Under the pieces are notes generated by a model. The model saw only the letters and a program-made list of their open reading frames with translations. It was not told where the DNA came from and made no database searches. DNA of 14,331 nt from Acidimicrobiia bacterium (GTDB lineage Bacteria > Actinomycetota > Acidimicrobiia > Acidimicrobiales > Ilumatobacteraceae). The translations under genes were made by a program, and so were the position numbers. The stretch is from assembly GCA_010025655.1 (NCBI GenBank), contig RGSV01000011.1, positions 1-14,331 of the forward strand. The letters run 5' to 3'. Below, in pieces: positions 6,494 through 14,331 of the stretch. Position 1 is the stretch's first letter. The number at the start of each line of letters is the position of its first letter.

Positions 6494-7056
6494 CCGGCCC
6501 GAAGCTGAACGAAGCCAATCGCGTCGCTGGCACCCGCGGCGGAGTCAAGGCCCAGTTGCGTTGGGTGCGCATGTCCGCGTCGAAGTTTCGCCCGGTGCTC
6601 GACCAGATGCGCGGTCTCGACGTGACGAGCGCCCGTGAGCTGCTCAGCCTGCACGAAGTCGGAGCAGCCGCGATCATTCAGAAGCTGCTCAAGTCGGCGG
6701 TCTCAAACGCCGTGGCAAACAACGAGATGGACGAAGAGAAGTTGTACGTGAAGGCGTGCTTTGCCGACGAGTCACCAACGATCAAGCGATTCCGTCCGCG
6801 TGCTCGTGGACGCGCCAATACGCGTCTGCGTCGCGGTGCTCATGTCACCATCGTCGTCGACGAGATGGATGAGAACACATTGAAGACGCTCGCAGCCCAA
6901 GGCGGCACCGAGAAGTCAGACCGCCGCAAGCGTGTGGCGGCCAGCCAGGCTCGTGCCGCCGCTGCGGCAGCCACTGATGCCAAGAGTGAGGCCACCTCCG
7001 CCGACGCGGGCGAGGCAACAGAGTCGAGTGCAGCAACGAACGAGGAGTCGAAGTAA
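6490..7056 (+). CDS. rplV: 50S ribosomal protein L22 (uL22) with long C-terminal tail
   Basis: L22 spans the large subunit, and its beta-hairpin lines the exit tunnel. The core runs from about residue 19 to 125: [19 protein letters not shown] (20-38), [12 protein letters not shown] (67-78) and the tunnel hairpin [13 protein letters not shown] (97-109). The protein is 188 residues against about 110-130 typically. It has roughly 18 extra N-terminal residues and a tail from 126 of Ala, Ser, Glu and Lys that ends acidic. The GTG at 6490 is preferred: it overlaps the rpsS stop and has GGAG seven bases upstream, and the next in-frame start (6571) would cut into the core. It ends in TAATG, sharing a base with rpsC. 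Confidence 0.97.
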   Translation: MTGPKLNEANRVAGTRGGVKAQLRWVRMSASKFRPVLDQMRGLDVTSARELLSLHEVGAAAIIQKLLKSAVSNAVANNEMDEEKLYVKACFADESPTIKRFRPRARGRANTRLRRGAHVTIVVDEMDENTLKTLAAQGGTEKSDRRKRVAASQARAAAAAATDAKSEATSADAGEATESSAATNEESK

Positions 7057-7919
7057 TGGGTCAGAAGATCAATCCCTACGGCTTCCGCCTCGGCATCACG
7101 ACCGAGTGGAAGAGCAAGTGGTTCGCCGGCAAAAAGCAGTATCGCGAATACCTCACCGAAGACTGGAAGATTCGCGGCTATCTGATGAATCGCCTCGCTG
7201 ATGCCGCCGTCAGCCGCATCGACATTGAGCGCACGATCGATAAGTTGCGCATTGATATTCACACGGCTCGCCCAGGCGTGGTCATCGGCAAGGCCGGTGC
7301 CAAAGCCAACGAGTTGCGTGAGCACCTCTCGGCACTCACGGGCAACAACAAGTTGCAGTTGAACATCAACGAGATCAAAGACTCTGAACTCGATGCGGCT
7401 CTCGTCGCGCAGGGCGTGGCCGATCAGTTGGCCAACCGCGTGGCATTCCGCCGCGCGATGAAGCGCGCCGTGCAGAACGCACAAAAGGCCGGAGTGCAGG
7501 GCATTCGTATCCAGTGTTCGGGTCGCCTCGGCGGCGCCGAGATGACTCGTCGAGAGTGGTATCGCGAAGGTCGCGTTCCGCTGCACACATTGCGCGCGAA
7601 CATCGATTACGGCTTCCGCGAAGCCATCACGTCGGCCGGTCGCGTCGGCATCAAGGTGTGGTTGTACAAGGGCGAGATCCTGCCGTACTCGACCGACACT
7701 GCCGATCGCGCTATGCGTGAAGCGCAGATGGCAGCCGGAGACACGATGGCGGCTGCACCGCGCTCGGCCAGCGTGATCACCTCTGCCGGTCCGCGCGACG
7801 AAAATGACCCGCTCGTGCCCGAGGCCGACCAGCTCATGGAGACCTTGATCGACGCTGAAGAAGAGATCGAGCGTCGCTTGAGTGACTCCACCGAGACCCC
7901 GCACTTCAAGAAGGACTGA
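7056..7919 (+). CDS. rpsC: 30S ribosomal protein S3 (uS3)
   Basis: S3 lines the mRNA entry tunnel and takes part in mRNA unwinding. It is 287 residues. The order is N-terminal [13 protein letters not shown], then a KH type-2 domain whose GxxG loop is GKAG (78-81). Next is the FRRAMKRA helix (131-138), whose basic residues match the E. coli helicase-related Arg131, Arg132 and Lys135. The C-terminal domain has [15 protein letters not shown] (149-163), [12 protein letters not shown] (170-181) and KVWLYKGE (200-207). From about 210 on there is a long, mostly acidic, non-core tail, as in many actinobacteria. The start ATG overlaps the rplV stop by one base, with GAGGAG at 7042-7047. Confidence 0.98.
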   Translation: MGQKINPYGFRLGITTEWKSKWFAGKKQYREYLTEDWKIRGYLMNRLADAAVSRIDIERTIDKLRIDIHTARPGVVIGKAGAKANELREHLSALTGNNKLQLNINEIKDSELDAALVAQGVADQLANRVAFRRAMKRAVQNAQKAGVQGIRIQCSGRLGGAEMTRREWYREGRVPLHTLRANIDYGFREAITSAGRVGIKVWLYKGEILPYSTDTADRAMREAQMAAGDTMAAAPRSASVITSAGPRDENDPLVPEADQLMETLIDAEEEIERRLSDSTETPHFKKD

Positions 7920-7921
7920 CC

Positions 7922-8338
7922 ATGTTGCAACCGAAGAAAGTGAAGCACCGCAAACACCATCGCGGTCGCATGAAGGGTGAGTCGAAGGGCGCGCGCGAGT
8001 TGGCGTTCGGTGAATACGGCATTCAAGCCCTCGAACCGGGCTGGGTGACGTCACGCCAGATCGAAGCAGCTCGTATCGCGATGACCCGTCACATCAAGCG
8101 CGGTGGCAAGGTGTGGATCAACGTGTTCCCCGACAAGTCGGTGACGAAGAAGCCCGCCGAAACTCGCATGGGTAGCGGCAAGGGCAACCCTGAATTGTGG
8201 GTCGCCGTCGTGAAGCCTGGCCGCATCCTCTTTGAGTTGTCATACCCCACATCGGATGTTGCGACGCAGGCGCTCAGCCGTGCGGTGCAGAAGTTGCCGA
8301 TCAAGTGCCGAATCATTCACCGTGAGGAGGGCATCTAG
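7922..8338 (+). CDS. rplP: 50S ribosomal protein L16 (uL16)
   Basis: L16 assembles late and helps position tRNA in the A site of the large subunit. It is 138 residues, standard. Motifs are [19 protein letters not shown] (1-19), [14 protein letters not shown] (24-37), [21 protein letters not shown] (43-63) and [15 protein letters not shown] (81-95). The Arg of RMGSGKG, hydroxylated in E. coli by YcfD, is conserved. AAGGA at 7911-7915 lies six bases before the ATG. It sits two bases after rpsC and two before rpmC. Confidence 0.98.
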   Translation: MLQPKKVKHRKHHRGRMKGESKGARELAFGEYGIQALEPGWVTSRQIEAARIAMTRHIKRGGKVWINVFPDKSVTKKPAETRMGSGKGNPELWVAVVKPGRILFELSYPTSDVATQALSRAVQKLPIKCRIIHREEGI

Positions 8339-8340
8339 TC

Positions 8341-8589
8341 ATGGCCGAGAACCTCGACAAGTCGATGCAGGAAATCAACGAACTCGACCTCGCCGGTCTG
8401 GTGGAGCTGTTGGAGAACCTGAAGCAAGACTCGCTCAACGCGCGCTTCAAGCTCGCCACGGGTCAGTTGACCGACACCGCCAGCATCGGTGCGCTGCGCA
8501 AGCAGATCGCGCGCGTCAACCTGGCAATTCGCGCCAAGGAAATCGCTGCTGCTGAGGCAGCCAGCACCACGTCGAAAGCGAGCCGCTGA
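8341..8589 (+). CDS. rpmC: 50S ribosomal protein L29 (uL29)
   Basis: L29 is a small two-helix protein beside L23 at the tunnel exit. It is 82 residues, slightly longer than the 60-70 typical because of a short N-terminal extension (MAENLDKSM) and an Ala/Ser/Thr-rich end. The core is [19 protein letters not shown] (12-30), [12 protein letters not shown] (32-43) and [16 protein letters not shown] (52-67). GAGGAGG at 8324-8330 within the end of rplP provides a strong ribosome-binding site ten bases before the ATG. Its stop shares one base with the rpsQ start (TGATG). Confidence 0.96.
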   Translation: MAENLDKSMQEINELDLAGLVELLENLKQDSLNARFKLATGQLTDTASIGALRKQIARVNLAIRAKEIAAAEAASTTSKASR

Positions 8590-8855
8590 TGCCCGAGACC
8601 ACCGAACGCAACGCCCGCAAAGAGCGCGACGGTCTCGTCGTGTCGAGCAAGATGAACAAGACCATCGTCGTCGCCTTGGTCGAGCGCGTGCGACACCCGA
8701 AGTACGACAAGTTCATCACCCGCACCAAGAAGTTGTACGCCCACGACGAGGCCAATGAAGCCAAAGTGGGAGACCGCGTGCGTGTGGTTGAGACTCGTCC
8801 GCTCAGCAAGACCAAGCGCTGGCGCGTCGTCGAGATCTTGGAGCGTGCGAAATGA
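8589..8855 (+). CDS. rpsQ: 30S ribosomal protein S17 (uS17)
   Basis: S17 is an OB-fold primary 16S rRNA-binding protein. It is 88 residues. The family signature is clear: [21 protein letters not shown] (10-30), [20 protein letters not shown] (35-54), [19 protein letters not shown] (60-78). The start ATG 8589 overlaps the rpmC stop by one base. The end overlaps rplN by four bases (ATGA), so translation of rpmC, rpsQ and rplN is probably linked. Confidence 0.97.
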   Translation: MPETTERNARKERDGLVVSSKMNKTIVVALVERVRHPKYDKFITRTKKLYAHDEANEAKVGDRVRVVETRPLSKTKRWRVVEILERAK

Positions 8856-9220
8856 TCCAGCAAGAGAGCCGCCTCAAGGTGGCCGACAACAGCGGAGCAC
8901 GCGAAGTGCTCGTCATCAAGGTGCTGGGCGGCACGCGTCGCCGCTATGCCTCGATTGGCGACGTCTTCATCGGCACGGTCAAAGATGCGATTCCCGGCGC
9001 CGGCGTGAAGCAGGGCGAAGTGGTGCGTTGCGTCGTAGTGCGTGTCGCTAAAGAGAAGCGCCGCCCAGACGGCAGCTACATCCGCTTTGATGAGAATGCA
9101 GCCGTCTTGATCAAGGAAGATCTGACCCCACGCGGCACCCGAATCTTCGGGCCAGTCGGTCGCGAACTGCGCGACAAGAAGTTCATGCGCATTGTCTCGC
9201 TGGCTCCGGAGGTGTTGTGA
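8852..9220 (+). CDS. rplN: 50S ribosomal protein L14 (uL14)
   Basis: L14 lies at the subunit interface, forms bridge B8 and is the docking site of the silencing factor RsfS. It is 122 residues, exactly the bacterial norm. Motifs are [19 protein letters not shown] (1-19), VIKVLGG (22-28), [14 protein letters not shown] (37-50), [17 protein letters not shown] (53-69) and [15 protein letters not shown] (94-108). Starts inside the rpsQ stop (ATGA), with GGAG at 8840-8843. Confidence 0.98.
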   Translation: MIQQESRLKVADNSGAREVLVIKVLGGTRRRYASIGDVFIGTVKDAIPGAGVKQGEVVRCVVVRVAKEKRRPDGSYIRFDENAAVLIKEDLTPRGTRIFGPVGRELRDKKFMRIVSLAPEVL

Positions 9221-9221
9221 C

Positions 9222-9524
9222 ATGAAGTTGCGCAAAGACGACGTCGTGCGAGTCATTCGCGGCAAAGACCGCGGCAAAGAGGGCAAGATTCTGCACGTCT
9301 TGCCGGCGGCGAACAAGGTCGTAGTCGATGGTCTGAACATTGCCAAGCGCCACACCGCGCGACGCAACGAGAAAGACAAGAGTGAAATCAAAGAAATCCC
9401 TATGCCGATGCCGGCGTCAAATGTGATGCTCGTACACAAGGGCAAAGTCACGCGCATCGGCTTCAAGATCGACGCCAAGGGCAACAAGGTGCGCGTCGCA
9501 CGCAGCACAGGAGACGAAATCTGA
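9222..9524 (+). CDS. rplX: 50S ribosomal protein L24 (uL24)
   Basis: L24 is an assembly initiator that binds 23S rRNA near the tunnel exit. It is 100 residues. The KOW motif is evident in the N-terminal half: [21 protein letters not shown] (8-28), then [14 protein letters not shown] (33-46), [17 protein letters not shown] (66-82) and KVRVAR (88-93). The start ATG 9222 is chosen over an in-frame upstream start in rplN because it gives MKLRKDD and has GGAGG at 9208-9212. It ends in TGATG shared with rplE. No zinc-binding cysteines are present. Confidence 0.97.
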   Translation: MKLRKDDVVRVIRGKDRGKEGKILHVLPAANKVVVDGLNIAKRHTARRNEKDKSEIKEIPMPMPASNVMLVHKGKVTRIGFKIDAKGNKVRVARSTGDEI

Positions 9525-10150
9525 TGGCTACCTCGTACGTTCCCCGCTTGAAGTCGCACTACCGCGACGTCGTGCGTGCCGAACTCATGCAGTCGCTCGG
9601 CGTGAAGAACCCGATGCAGGTACCCACGATCGAAAAGATCGTCATCAACATGGGTGTCGGCAAGGCGACCCAGCAGGCCTCCTTGCTCGACGGAGCAGTT
9701 GCCGACTTGACCGCGATCACTGGGCAGAAGCCCATCGTCACCAAGTCACGCATCGCTATCGCATCGTTCAAGGTGCGCGAAAACCAGGCGATTGGCGCCA
9801 AGGTGACGCTGCGCGGTGACCGCATGTGGGAGTTCTTCGACCGCCTGCTCGCCGTGGCGATTCCCCGCATTCGCGACTTCCGCGGTCTGCCCGGTCGGTC
9901 GTGGGACGGGCACGGCAACTACACCTTCGGTCTCACCGAGCAGATGGTATTTATGGAGATCAATTACGACAAGGTCGACGTGCCGCGCGGCATGGACATC
10001 ACCATCGTGACGACGGCCAAAGACGATCTCACCGGCAAGGCCTTGCTTGATGCGTTCGGTTTCCCGTTCCGCAAGGGCGAGATGCCGGCCTCGACGAAGC
10101 GCACGAAGAAGCAAACCAAGAAGAAGTCAGTCGTTCAGAGCAACTCGTAA
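9524..10150 (+). CDS. rplE: 50S ribosomal protein L5 (uL5)
   Basis: L5 is part of the 5S rRNA complex and contacts P-site tRNA and S13. It is 208 residues, against about 180, the excess being a Lys/Thr-rich C-terminal tail (from about 187). Motifs are [11 protein letters not shown] (38-48), [11 protein letters not shown] (66-76), [17 protein letters not shown] (82-98), [18 protein letters not shown] (104-121) and [13 protein letters not shown] (127-139). The start shares a base with the rplX stop. AGGAG (9509-9513) lies ten bases upstream. Confidence 0.98.
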   Translation: MATSYVPRLKSHYRDVVRAELMQSLGVKNPMQVPTIEKIVINMGVGKATQQASLLDGAVADLTAITGQKPIVTKSRIAIASFKVRENQAIGAKVTLRGDRMWEFFDRLLAVAIPRIRDFRGLPGRSWDGHGNYTFGLTEQMVFMEINYDKVDVPRGMDITIVTTAKDDLTGKALLDAFGFPFRKGEMPASTKRTKKQTKKKSVVQSNS

Positions 10151-10170
10151 CAAAGGACAACACACACCAC

Positions 10171-10356
10171 ATGGCCAAGAAGTCTCTCCGCAACAAAGCA
10201 GCGGCTACACCGAAGTTCAAGGTGCGCTCGTACACGCGCTGTCAGCGCTGTGGGCGCGCCCGTGCGGTGTACCGCAAGTTCGGGTTGTGCCGCATCTGCT
10301 TGCGCGAGTTGGCGCATGCGGGCGAGATTCCTGGTCTGCGAAAGTCGAGCTGGTAG
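10171..10356 (+). CDS. rpsZ: 30S ribosomal protein S14, zinc-binding type (uS14, type Z)
   Basis: This is a 61-residue S14 of the 30S head with an intact zinc ribbon: Cys24 and Cys27 (CQRC), Cys40 and Cys43 (CRIC). It continues with [17 protein letters not shown], the standard type-Z ending. The short zinc form is usual in the spc operon of Gram-positive bacteria; the longer zinc-free form would be elsewhere in the genome, if present. It starts 20 bases after rplE with AAAGGA at 10152-10157, a rather long 13-base spacing. It ends four bases before rpsH. Confidence 0.98.
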   Translation: MAKKSLRNKAAATPKFKVRSYTRCQRCGRARAVYRKFGLCRICLRELAHAGEIPGLRKSSW

Positions 10357-10360
10357 GCGC

Positions 10361-10762
10361 ATGATTACTGATCCGATTTCCGACATGCTCACCCGCATTC
10401 GCAACGCCAACTCGGCGATGCGCGACGAAGTGACCATGCCTTCTTCGAAGCAGAAGGTGGCGCTGGCCGACATTCTGAAGAAAGAGGGCTACATCGCCGA
10501 TTTTCAGTTGGTCGATGGCGTCGCCAGCGGCACCAAGGTGCTGAAGATTCAGATGAAGTACTCCGATGACCGTCGCCGCACGATCTCGGGAATCAAGCGC
10601 GTGTCGACACCCGGCCTGCGCATCTACCGTCGTGCGACCGACGTGCCCCGCGTTTTGGGCGGTCTCGGCGTTGCTGTTCTTTCTACGAGTCACGGACTCA
10701 TGACCGACCGCGAGGCGCGCAAGCGCAACGTTGGTGGCGAAGTCATGTGTTACGTCTGGTGA
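10361..10762 (+). CDS. rpsH: 30S ribosomal protein S8 (uS8)
   Basis: S8 binds the central domain of 16S rRNA; in E. coli it is the repressor of the spc operon. It is 133 residues, normal. Motifs are [17 protein letters not shown] (1-17), [22 protein letters not shown] (24-45), [17 protein letters not shown] (75-91), [22 protein letters not shown] (98-119) and the terminal GGEVMCYVW. The start ATG is four bases after rpsZ with no clear Shine-Dalgarno. An upstream in-frame start inside rpsZ is not family-like. An S8 binding site could exist near rplE by analogy with E. coli, but I could not identify one. Confidence 0.98.
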   Translation: MITDPISDMLTRIRNANSAMRDEVTMPSSKQKVALADILKKEGYIADFQLVDGVASGTKVLKIQMKYSDDRRRTISGIKRVSTPGLRIYRRATDVPRVLGGLGVAVLSTSHGLMTDREARKRNVGGEVMCYVW

Positions 10763-10775
10763 ATCGGAGCACATC

Positions 10776-11318
10776 ATGTCACGCGTAGGCAAAGCAGCCA
10801 TCACGATTCCGCAGGGAGTCGAAGTCACCATCGGTGCCGAGAGCATCACCGTGAAGGGTTCGAAGGGCACGCTTGTGCGTCCGATTCCCGCCGGTATCTC
10901 GGTCAAGAAGGTCGAAACCTCGCTCGTCGTCGAGCGGGCCGGCAGTGGTCGCGACGAGCGTTCGCGCCACGGAATGTTGCGCGCAATGATTCGCAACATG
11001 GTTGACGGTGTCACACAGGGCTACGCCCGCGAACTCGACATCATCGGCGTCGGTTATCGCGCCGTCGCCAAAGGTCAAGACAAGCTCGAGTTGTCGCTCG
11101 GCTTCTCGCACTCGGTGCCGTACGTCGCCCCGAAAGGAATCACCTTTGAAGTTCCGCAGCCGACGCGCATCGTGGTCAAGGGCGCCGACAAAGAACTCGT
11201 CGGTCAGGTTGCAGCCGAGATTCGAGCATTCCGCTCGCCTGAGCCGTACAAGGGCAAGGGCGTGCGCTACGTGAACGAGCGTGTCTTGCGCAAAGCCGGC
11301 AAGACGGGCAAGAAGTAG
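10776..11318 (+). CDS. rplF: 50S ribosomal protein L6 (uL6)
   Basis: L6 is a two-domain protein near the factor-binding site and the sarcin-ricin loop. It is 180 residues. Motifs are [17 protein letters not shown] (1-17), [12 protein letters not shown] (25-36), [24 protein letters not shown] split over 66-89, [21 protein letters not shown] (92-112) and the C-terminal [18 protein letters not shown] with RRKAGK-type ending (150-180). The ATG at 10776 has GGAG (10766-10769) six bases upstream and matches the family N-terminus, so the longer frame beginning inside rpsH is discarded. Confidence 0.98.
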   Translation: MSRVGKAAITIPQGVEVTIGAESITVKGSKGTLVRPIPAGISVKKVETSLVVERAGSGRDERSRHGMLRAMIRNMVDGVTQGYARELDIIGVGYRAVAKGQDKLELSLGFSHSVPYVAPKGITFEVPQPTRIVVKGADKELVGQVAAEIRAFRSPEPYKGKGVRYVNERVLRKAGKTGKK

Positions 11319-11329
11319 GAGATTCGACC

Positions 11330-11698
11330 ATGACCACCATCGCCAAGAAGCGTCACGACAGCCGACTTCGCCGCCATCGTCGCGTGCGAAAGAAGATCCA
11401 TGGCACCGCACAGCGTCCCCGCCTTGCGGTCTACCGCAGCAACAAGCACCTCGTCGCCCAACTGATCGACGACGATTCGGGTCGCACGATCGTGTCGGCG
11501 TCTTCGCTTGAGGCCGAGTTCCGCGGCAAGCAGAGCGGTGGCAATGTTGCAGCGGCAAAAGCCGTCGGCGGTCTGGTTGCCCAGCGCGCCAAGCAAGCCG
11601 GAATCAGCAAAGTGGTCTTTGACCGCGGCGGATTCCTCTATCACGGACGTATCGCAGCGCTCGCCGAAGCGGCGCGCGAGGGAGGACTGGAGTTCTAA
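11330..11698 (+). CDS. rplR: 50S ribosomal protein L18 (uL18)
   Basis: L18 binds 5S rRNA together with L5. It is 122 residues. A basic N-terminal arm ([18 protein letters not shown], 6-23) precedes the core: [20 protein letters not shown] (29-48), TIVSASSLE (53-61), [18 protein letters not shown] (75-92) and [25 protein letters not shown] (96-120). AGGAG (11317-11321) overlaps the rplF stop codon and lies eight bases before the ATG. The TAA stop shares one base with the rpsE ATG. Confidence 0.98.
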   Translation: MTTIAKKRHDSRLRRHRRVRKKIHGTAQRPRLAVYRSNKHLVAQLIDDDSGRTIVSASSLEAEFRGKQSGGNVAAAKAVGGLVAQRAKQAGISKVVFDRGGFLYHGRIAALAEAAREGGLEF

Positions 11699-12336
11699 TG
11701 ACCGACGTACAGCAACCAGAAGCAACTGAGGGTCGCGACCGTCGCGATCGTCGTGACCGTCGCGAGCGCAAGCCGCGCGAGCCACGCCCCGAAGCCAAGC
11801 CAGGCGAGTTCGGTGAGTCGCGTGTCGTGCACGTGAACCGCGTCGCCAAAGTGGTGAAGGGTGGTCGTCGCTTCCAGTTCGCCGCCATCGTCGTGATTGG
11901 TGACAAAGCCGGTCGCGTGGGCCTCGGCTACGGCAAGGCGCGTGAAGTGCCACTCGCCATTCAAAAGGGCACCGAAGACGCCAAGCGCAACATCTTCCAC
12001 GTCGCGCTTGCAGGCCCGACCATTACGCACGCCATCGAAGGCGTCAACGGTGCGGCACGAGTGCTGTTGAAGCCCGCTGCCCCTGGTACCGGTGTCATCG
12101 CCGGCGGTGCTGCACGCATCATCCTCGAAGAAGCGGGCATCAAAGACGTGCTTGCCAAGTCGCTGGGTTCACCGAACTCGATCAACGTGGCCCGCGCGAC
12201 CATCAACGGGTTGCGTTCGCTGTTGCGCCCCGACGAAGTCGCCAAGCGTCGCGGTCTCTCTGAAGACGAGTTCGTGCCACGCGGCATGCTGCGTGCCTAC
12301 AACGAGTCGAAGAAGCAGCGAACACAGGCCCGATAA
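11698..12336 (+). CDS. rpsE: 30S ribosomal protein S5 (uS5)
   Basis: S5 is a 30S body protein that affects decoding accuracy and lines the mRNA entry site. It is 212 residues, against about 165 in E. coli. The extra length is a charged N-terminal arm of about 40 residues with four tandem Arg-Asp-Arg-like triplets (13-24). The core has [19 protein letters not shown] (48-66), [15 protein letters not shown] (77-91), [19 protein letters not shown] (129-147) and a C-terminal [10 protein letters not shown]. The spectinomycin loop KGGRRFQF is normal. GGAGG at 11681-11685 and GGAG at 11689-11692 lie upstream; the start overlaps rplR by one base. Confidence 0.98.
   Translation: MTDVQQPEATEGRDRRDRRDRRERKPREPRPEAKPGEFGESRVVHVNRVAKVVKGGRRFQFAAIVVIGDKAGRVGLGYGKAREVPLAIQKGTEDAKRNIFHVALAGPTITHAIEGVNGAARVLLKPAAPGTGVIAGGAARIILEEAGIKDVLAKSLGSPNSINVARATINGLRSLLRPDEVAKRRGLSEDEFVPRGMLRAYNESKKQRTQAR
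11734..11769 (+). repeat. Four tandem 9-base repeats inside rpsE (Arg-Asp-Arg repeat)
   Basis: Four consecutive 9-mers, CGCGACCGT, CGCGATCGT, CGTGACCGT and CGCGAGCGC, encode RDR, RDR, RDR and RER (residues 13-24 of S5). Copies differ at one or two bases, mostly silently, so selection on the protein repeat is plausible. Copy number could vary among relatives by slippage. Confidence 0.85.
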
Positions 12337-12345
12337 GGAAGCACC

Positions 12346-12543
12346 ATGAGCAAGACCATCACCGTTCGCCAGAAGCGTTCGCAAATCGGCAGCATGCCCA
12401 AGACCCGCGCCACCATGCGCGCGCTCGGCTTGCGCAAGATCGGCGACACCAACACGCTGCCTGACCGCCCCGAGATTCGCGGCATGATTGCGCGCGTACC
12501 GCACCTCATCGACATCGTCGTCAATGACGGGAAGGGCAGCTGA
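12346..12543 (+). CDS. rpmD: 50S ribosomal protein L30 (uL30)
   Basis: L30 is a small large-subunit protein, here 65 residues, the usual size. Clear family features are TITVRQKRSQIG (4-15), TRATMRALGLRKIGDTNTLPD (20-40), IRGMIARVPHLIDIV (44-58). AAGGAA (12335-12340) overlaps the rpsE stop codon and lies five bases before the ATG. It sits between rpsE and rplO in the canonical spc order. Confidence 0.97.
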   Translation: MSKTITVRQKRSQIGSMPKTRATMRALGLRKIGDTNTLPDRPEIRGMIARVPHLIDIVVNDGKGS

Positions 12544-12545
12544 TC

Positions 12546-13034
12546 ATGCGCGTCGACCAGATGGGTCCCAAGCACGGGGCGAAGAAGTCACGCAAGCGCG
12601 TGGGCCGTGGTATTGGCGGCAAGGGCGGCAAGACCGCCGGTCGTGGTACCAAGGGTCAGTACGCCCGCAACACCGTGGCGCGCGGCTTTGAAGGTGGTCA
12701 GATGCCCCTCAAGCAACGCGTGCCGAAGTTGAAGGGCTTCAACAACCCGTTCCGTGTTGAGTATCAGGCGATCAATCTCGACACACTCGATGCACTTGGT
12801 GTCAGTGAAATCACAGCCGAGATGCTCATCGCCAAGGGCCTCATTCGCAAGGGCAACCTCGTGAAGGTGCTCGGCCGCGGCAAGGTCTCGAAGGCCCTGT
12901 CACTTTCGGTGCATGCGGTGTCGCAGACGGCCCAAGAGGCCATCACGGCAGCGGGCGGCAAGATCACCATCTTGCCCAAGCCGTTCCGCGGTGTGCGTCC
13001 GCCGGCCAGTGGCAGCCAGTTCACGAACCGCTAG
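12546..13034 (+). CDS. rplO: 50S ribosomal protein L15 (uL15)
   Basis: L15 is a late-assembly large-subunit protein with a long Gly/Lys/Arg-rich arm. It is 162 residues. The arm has KHGAKKSRKRVGRGIGGKGG (9-28), GRGTKGQYAR (32-41) and GFEGGQMPLKQRVPKLKGF (47-65). The globular domain follows with INLDTLDAL (76-84), LIRKGNLVKVLGRGKVSKALSL (98-119) and AITAAGGKI. The start ATG is two bases after rpmD. The 30-base gap to secY has no hairpin. Confidence 0.97.
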   Translation: MRVDQMGPKHGAKKSRKRVGRGIGGKGGKTAGRGTKGQYARNTVARGFEGGQMPLKQRVPKLKGFNNPFRVEYQAINLDTLDALGVSEITAEMLIAKGLIRKGNLVKVLGRGKVSKALSLSVHAVSQTAQEAITAAGGKITILPKPFRGVRPPASGSQFTNR

Positions 13035-13064
13035 TTTTCGCTCTCAAGAGATCGGAGAACAACG

Positions 13065-14327
13065 ATGTTCGCACGGATCAAGAGCCTGTTCACCGTCGCC
13101 GACCTGCGCAACAAGGTGCTCTTCACGCTCTTTATTTTTGCGATCTACCGCATCGGCGTGACCGTGCGTGCCCCAGGCGTCGATGCTCAGGCCGTCAGCC
13201 AGTTGCGTGAAGCATCGCAGTCACAAGGTGCACTCGGGTTCTTGAACCTGTTTTCGGGCGGCGCCTTCGGCAGCTTCTCGATCTTCGCCCTCGGCATCAT
13301 GCCGTACATCACCGCCAGCATCATCATGCAGGTGCTCACCGTCGTGATTCCAAAACTCGAGCAGTGGCAGCAAGAGGGAGCAGTAGGTCAGCGCAAGATT
13401 ACGCAGTGGACCCGCTATGTCGCTGTCGCCATTGCCACCCTGCAGGCTGCCGGTCTCACGTTCATCTTTGGTCAGGGCAACGGCTCGGCGTTCTTTGGTG
13501 CCGCCGCCACGGTGCCCGATGTCGTGTTGCTCGACCCGTTCATGCCACGTGCGTTGATCGTGATTCCGTCGCTCGTTGCGGGCACCACGATGCTGATGTG
13601 GCTGGGTGAGTTGATCAGCCAGCGTGGTATCGGCAATGGCATGTCGATGCTCATCTTCGTGTCGGTTGTCAGCGACCTGCCGTACTCGTACTACTCGCTC
13701 TTGCAGAGCAAGAAAGTGGTCGTCTTCGTCGTGCTCATCGGTGTGTCGCTGCTGATCCTCGCTGCAGTCGTGCGCGTCGAGCTGGCGCAGCGCCGAATCC
13801 CGGTGCAATTTGCCAAGCGAGTGGTCGGTCGTCGTCAGTTCGGTGGGCAATCGACCTATATTCCGTTGAAGGTCAACCAATCGGGTGTCGTGCCGATCAT
13901 CTTTGCGTCATCGGTGCTGCTCTTGCCAGTGTTGCTGTCAAACATGCTCGGTAGCGCTGAGGGTTGGCGCGGGTCGGTCGCTCGCTTCGTCGACCAATAT
14001 CTCATCAACAGTCAGAACTTGTTGTACATCTCGATCTTCTTCGTGATGATCATCGCCTTTGCCTACTTCTACAACTCGATTGCCTTTGATCCGATTCGTC
14101 AGGCCGACCAGTTGCGCAAGCAGGGTGGCTTTGTGCCCGGTATTCGTCCGGGGCCGCAGACCGAGTCGTTCCTCGGCAAGACGGTCAACCGCATCACCTT
14201 GCCAGGCGCACTCTTTGTCGCATTCATTGCCATCACGCCGTACATCATCTTGTGGGTCGGTGACGTGCAGACCTTCCCGTTCGCCGGCACGACGGTGCTC
14301 ATCGCCGTGGGTGTCGCGCGCGGGTGA
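13065..14327 (+). CDS. secY: Protein translocase subunit SecY, 3' end missing or corrupted
   Basis: SecY is the central channel of the Sec translocase in the cytoplasmic membrane. It starts at ATG 13065 with GGAG seven bases upstream. Membrane segments are visible at about 17-36, 72-95, 114-137, 163-181, 192-207, 217-237, 269-293, 319-339, 375-397 and 405-418. The plug region NLFSGGAFGSFSIFALGIMP (61-80), the cytoplasmic loop QRRIPVQFAKR (242-252) and ADQLRKQGGFVPGIRPG (347-363) match the family. The frame stops at codon 421 after VGVARG, where the family continues GVAL(D/E)TM(K/R)QIE for about 20 more residues. The last ~12 bases coincide with the window end, so this is most likely a contig-end error and not a real truncation. 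Treat as partial. Confidence 0.95.
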   Translation: MFARIKSLFTVADLRNKVLFTLFIFAIYRIGVTVRAPGVDAQAVSQLREASQSQGALGFLNLFSGGAFGSFSIFALGIMPYITASIIMQVLTVVIPKLEQWQQEGAVGQRKITQWTRYVAVAIATLQAAGLTFIFGQGNGSAFFGAAATVPDVVLLDPFMPRALIVIPSLVAGTTMLMWLGELISQRGIGNGMSMLIFVSVVSDLPYSYYSLLQSKKVVVFVVLIGVSLLILAAVVRVELAQRRIPVQFAKRVVGRRQFGGQSTYIPLKVNQSGVVPIIFASSVLLLPVLLSNMLGSAEGWRGSVARFVDQYLINSQNLLYISIFFVMIIAFAYFYNSIAFDPIRQADQLRKQGGFVPGIRPGPQTESFLGKTVNRITLPGALFVAFIAITPYIILWVGDVQTFPFAGTTVLIAVGVARG

Positions 14328-14331
14328 GATC

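Noticed and set aside
6840..8054. Long minus-strand open frame (404 codons) opposite rplV, rpsC and rplP
   Set aside because: It is a shadow of highly codon-biased ribosomal genes; no domain, no start signal, and it spans three unrelated genes.
8516..9559. Minus-strand open frame (347 codons) opposite rpmC to rplE
   Set aside because: Same reason: it crosses five real gene boundaries and has no family features.

Overview
The window is a stretch of core bacterial chromosome: the end of the str operon joined to the S10 and spc ribosomal-protein operons, all on the + strand. The order is fusA (3' part), tuf, rpsJ, a DegP/HtrA-type membrane serine protease, a 382-base non-coding leader, rplC, rplD, rplW, rplB, rpsS, rplV, rpsC, rplP, rpmC, rpsQ, rplN, rplX, rplE, rpsZ (zinc-type S14), rpsH, rplF, rplR, rpsE, rpmD, rplO and secY (3' end lost). 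The DNA is GC-rich. Three things point to Actinobacteriota: an EF-Tu with GHIDHGKTT and ITISIAH motifs, a zinc-ribbon S14, and many GTG starts. Divergence from Streptomyces/Mycobacterium-type sequences, and low-complexity tails on S5, L22, S3 and S19, would fit an Acidimicrobiia-like lineage, but that is an inference from memory and not a placement.

Region 1 (1-2213) encodes the translation factors EF-G and EF-Tu, then S10. Region 2 (2249-3779) is the unusual part. A single-PDZ trypsin-like protease with an N-terminal membrane anchor sits where rplC should follow rpsJ. Behind it come a strong hairpin directly after the protease stop (3407-3431) and a structured leader that ends in a clear intrinsic terminator (3643-3673), 106 bases before rplC. 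Both 7-base arms of that terminator occur again, in the opposite order, in an upstream hairpin (3566-3581). The RNA could therefore switch between mutually exclusive folds, as in transcription attenuation. Region 3 (3780-14327) is a tightly packed run of 21 genes. Spacing is 0-30 bases, with seven overlaps of 1 or 4 bases (TAATG, TGATG, GTGA and ATGA types) indicating translational coupling.

The products work together: ribosomal proteins of both subunits, the factors that drive elongation, and the SecY channel that receives exported chains. The protease would act outside the cytoplasmic membrane on misfolded exported proteins. Its link to the cluster is positional only.

No mobile element, CRISPR array, tRNA or rRNA gene is visible. 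I found no exotic new system. The best candidates for something undescribed are the protease insertion and the putative attenuator that controls entry into the rplC operon. Both window ends cut genes, and the last ~12 bases of secY look like a contig-end artefact.
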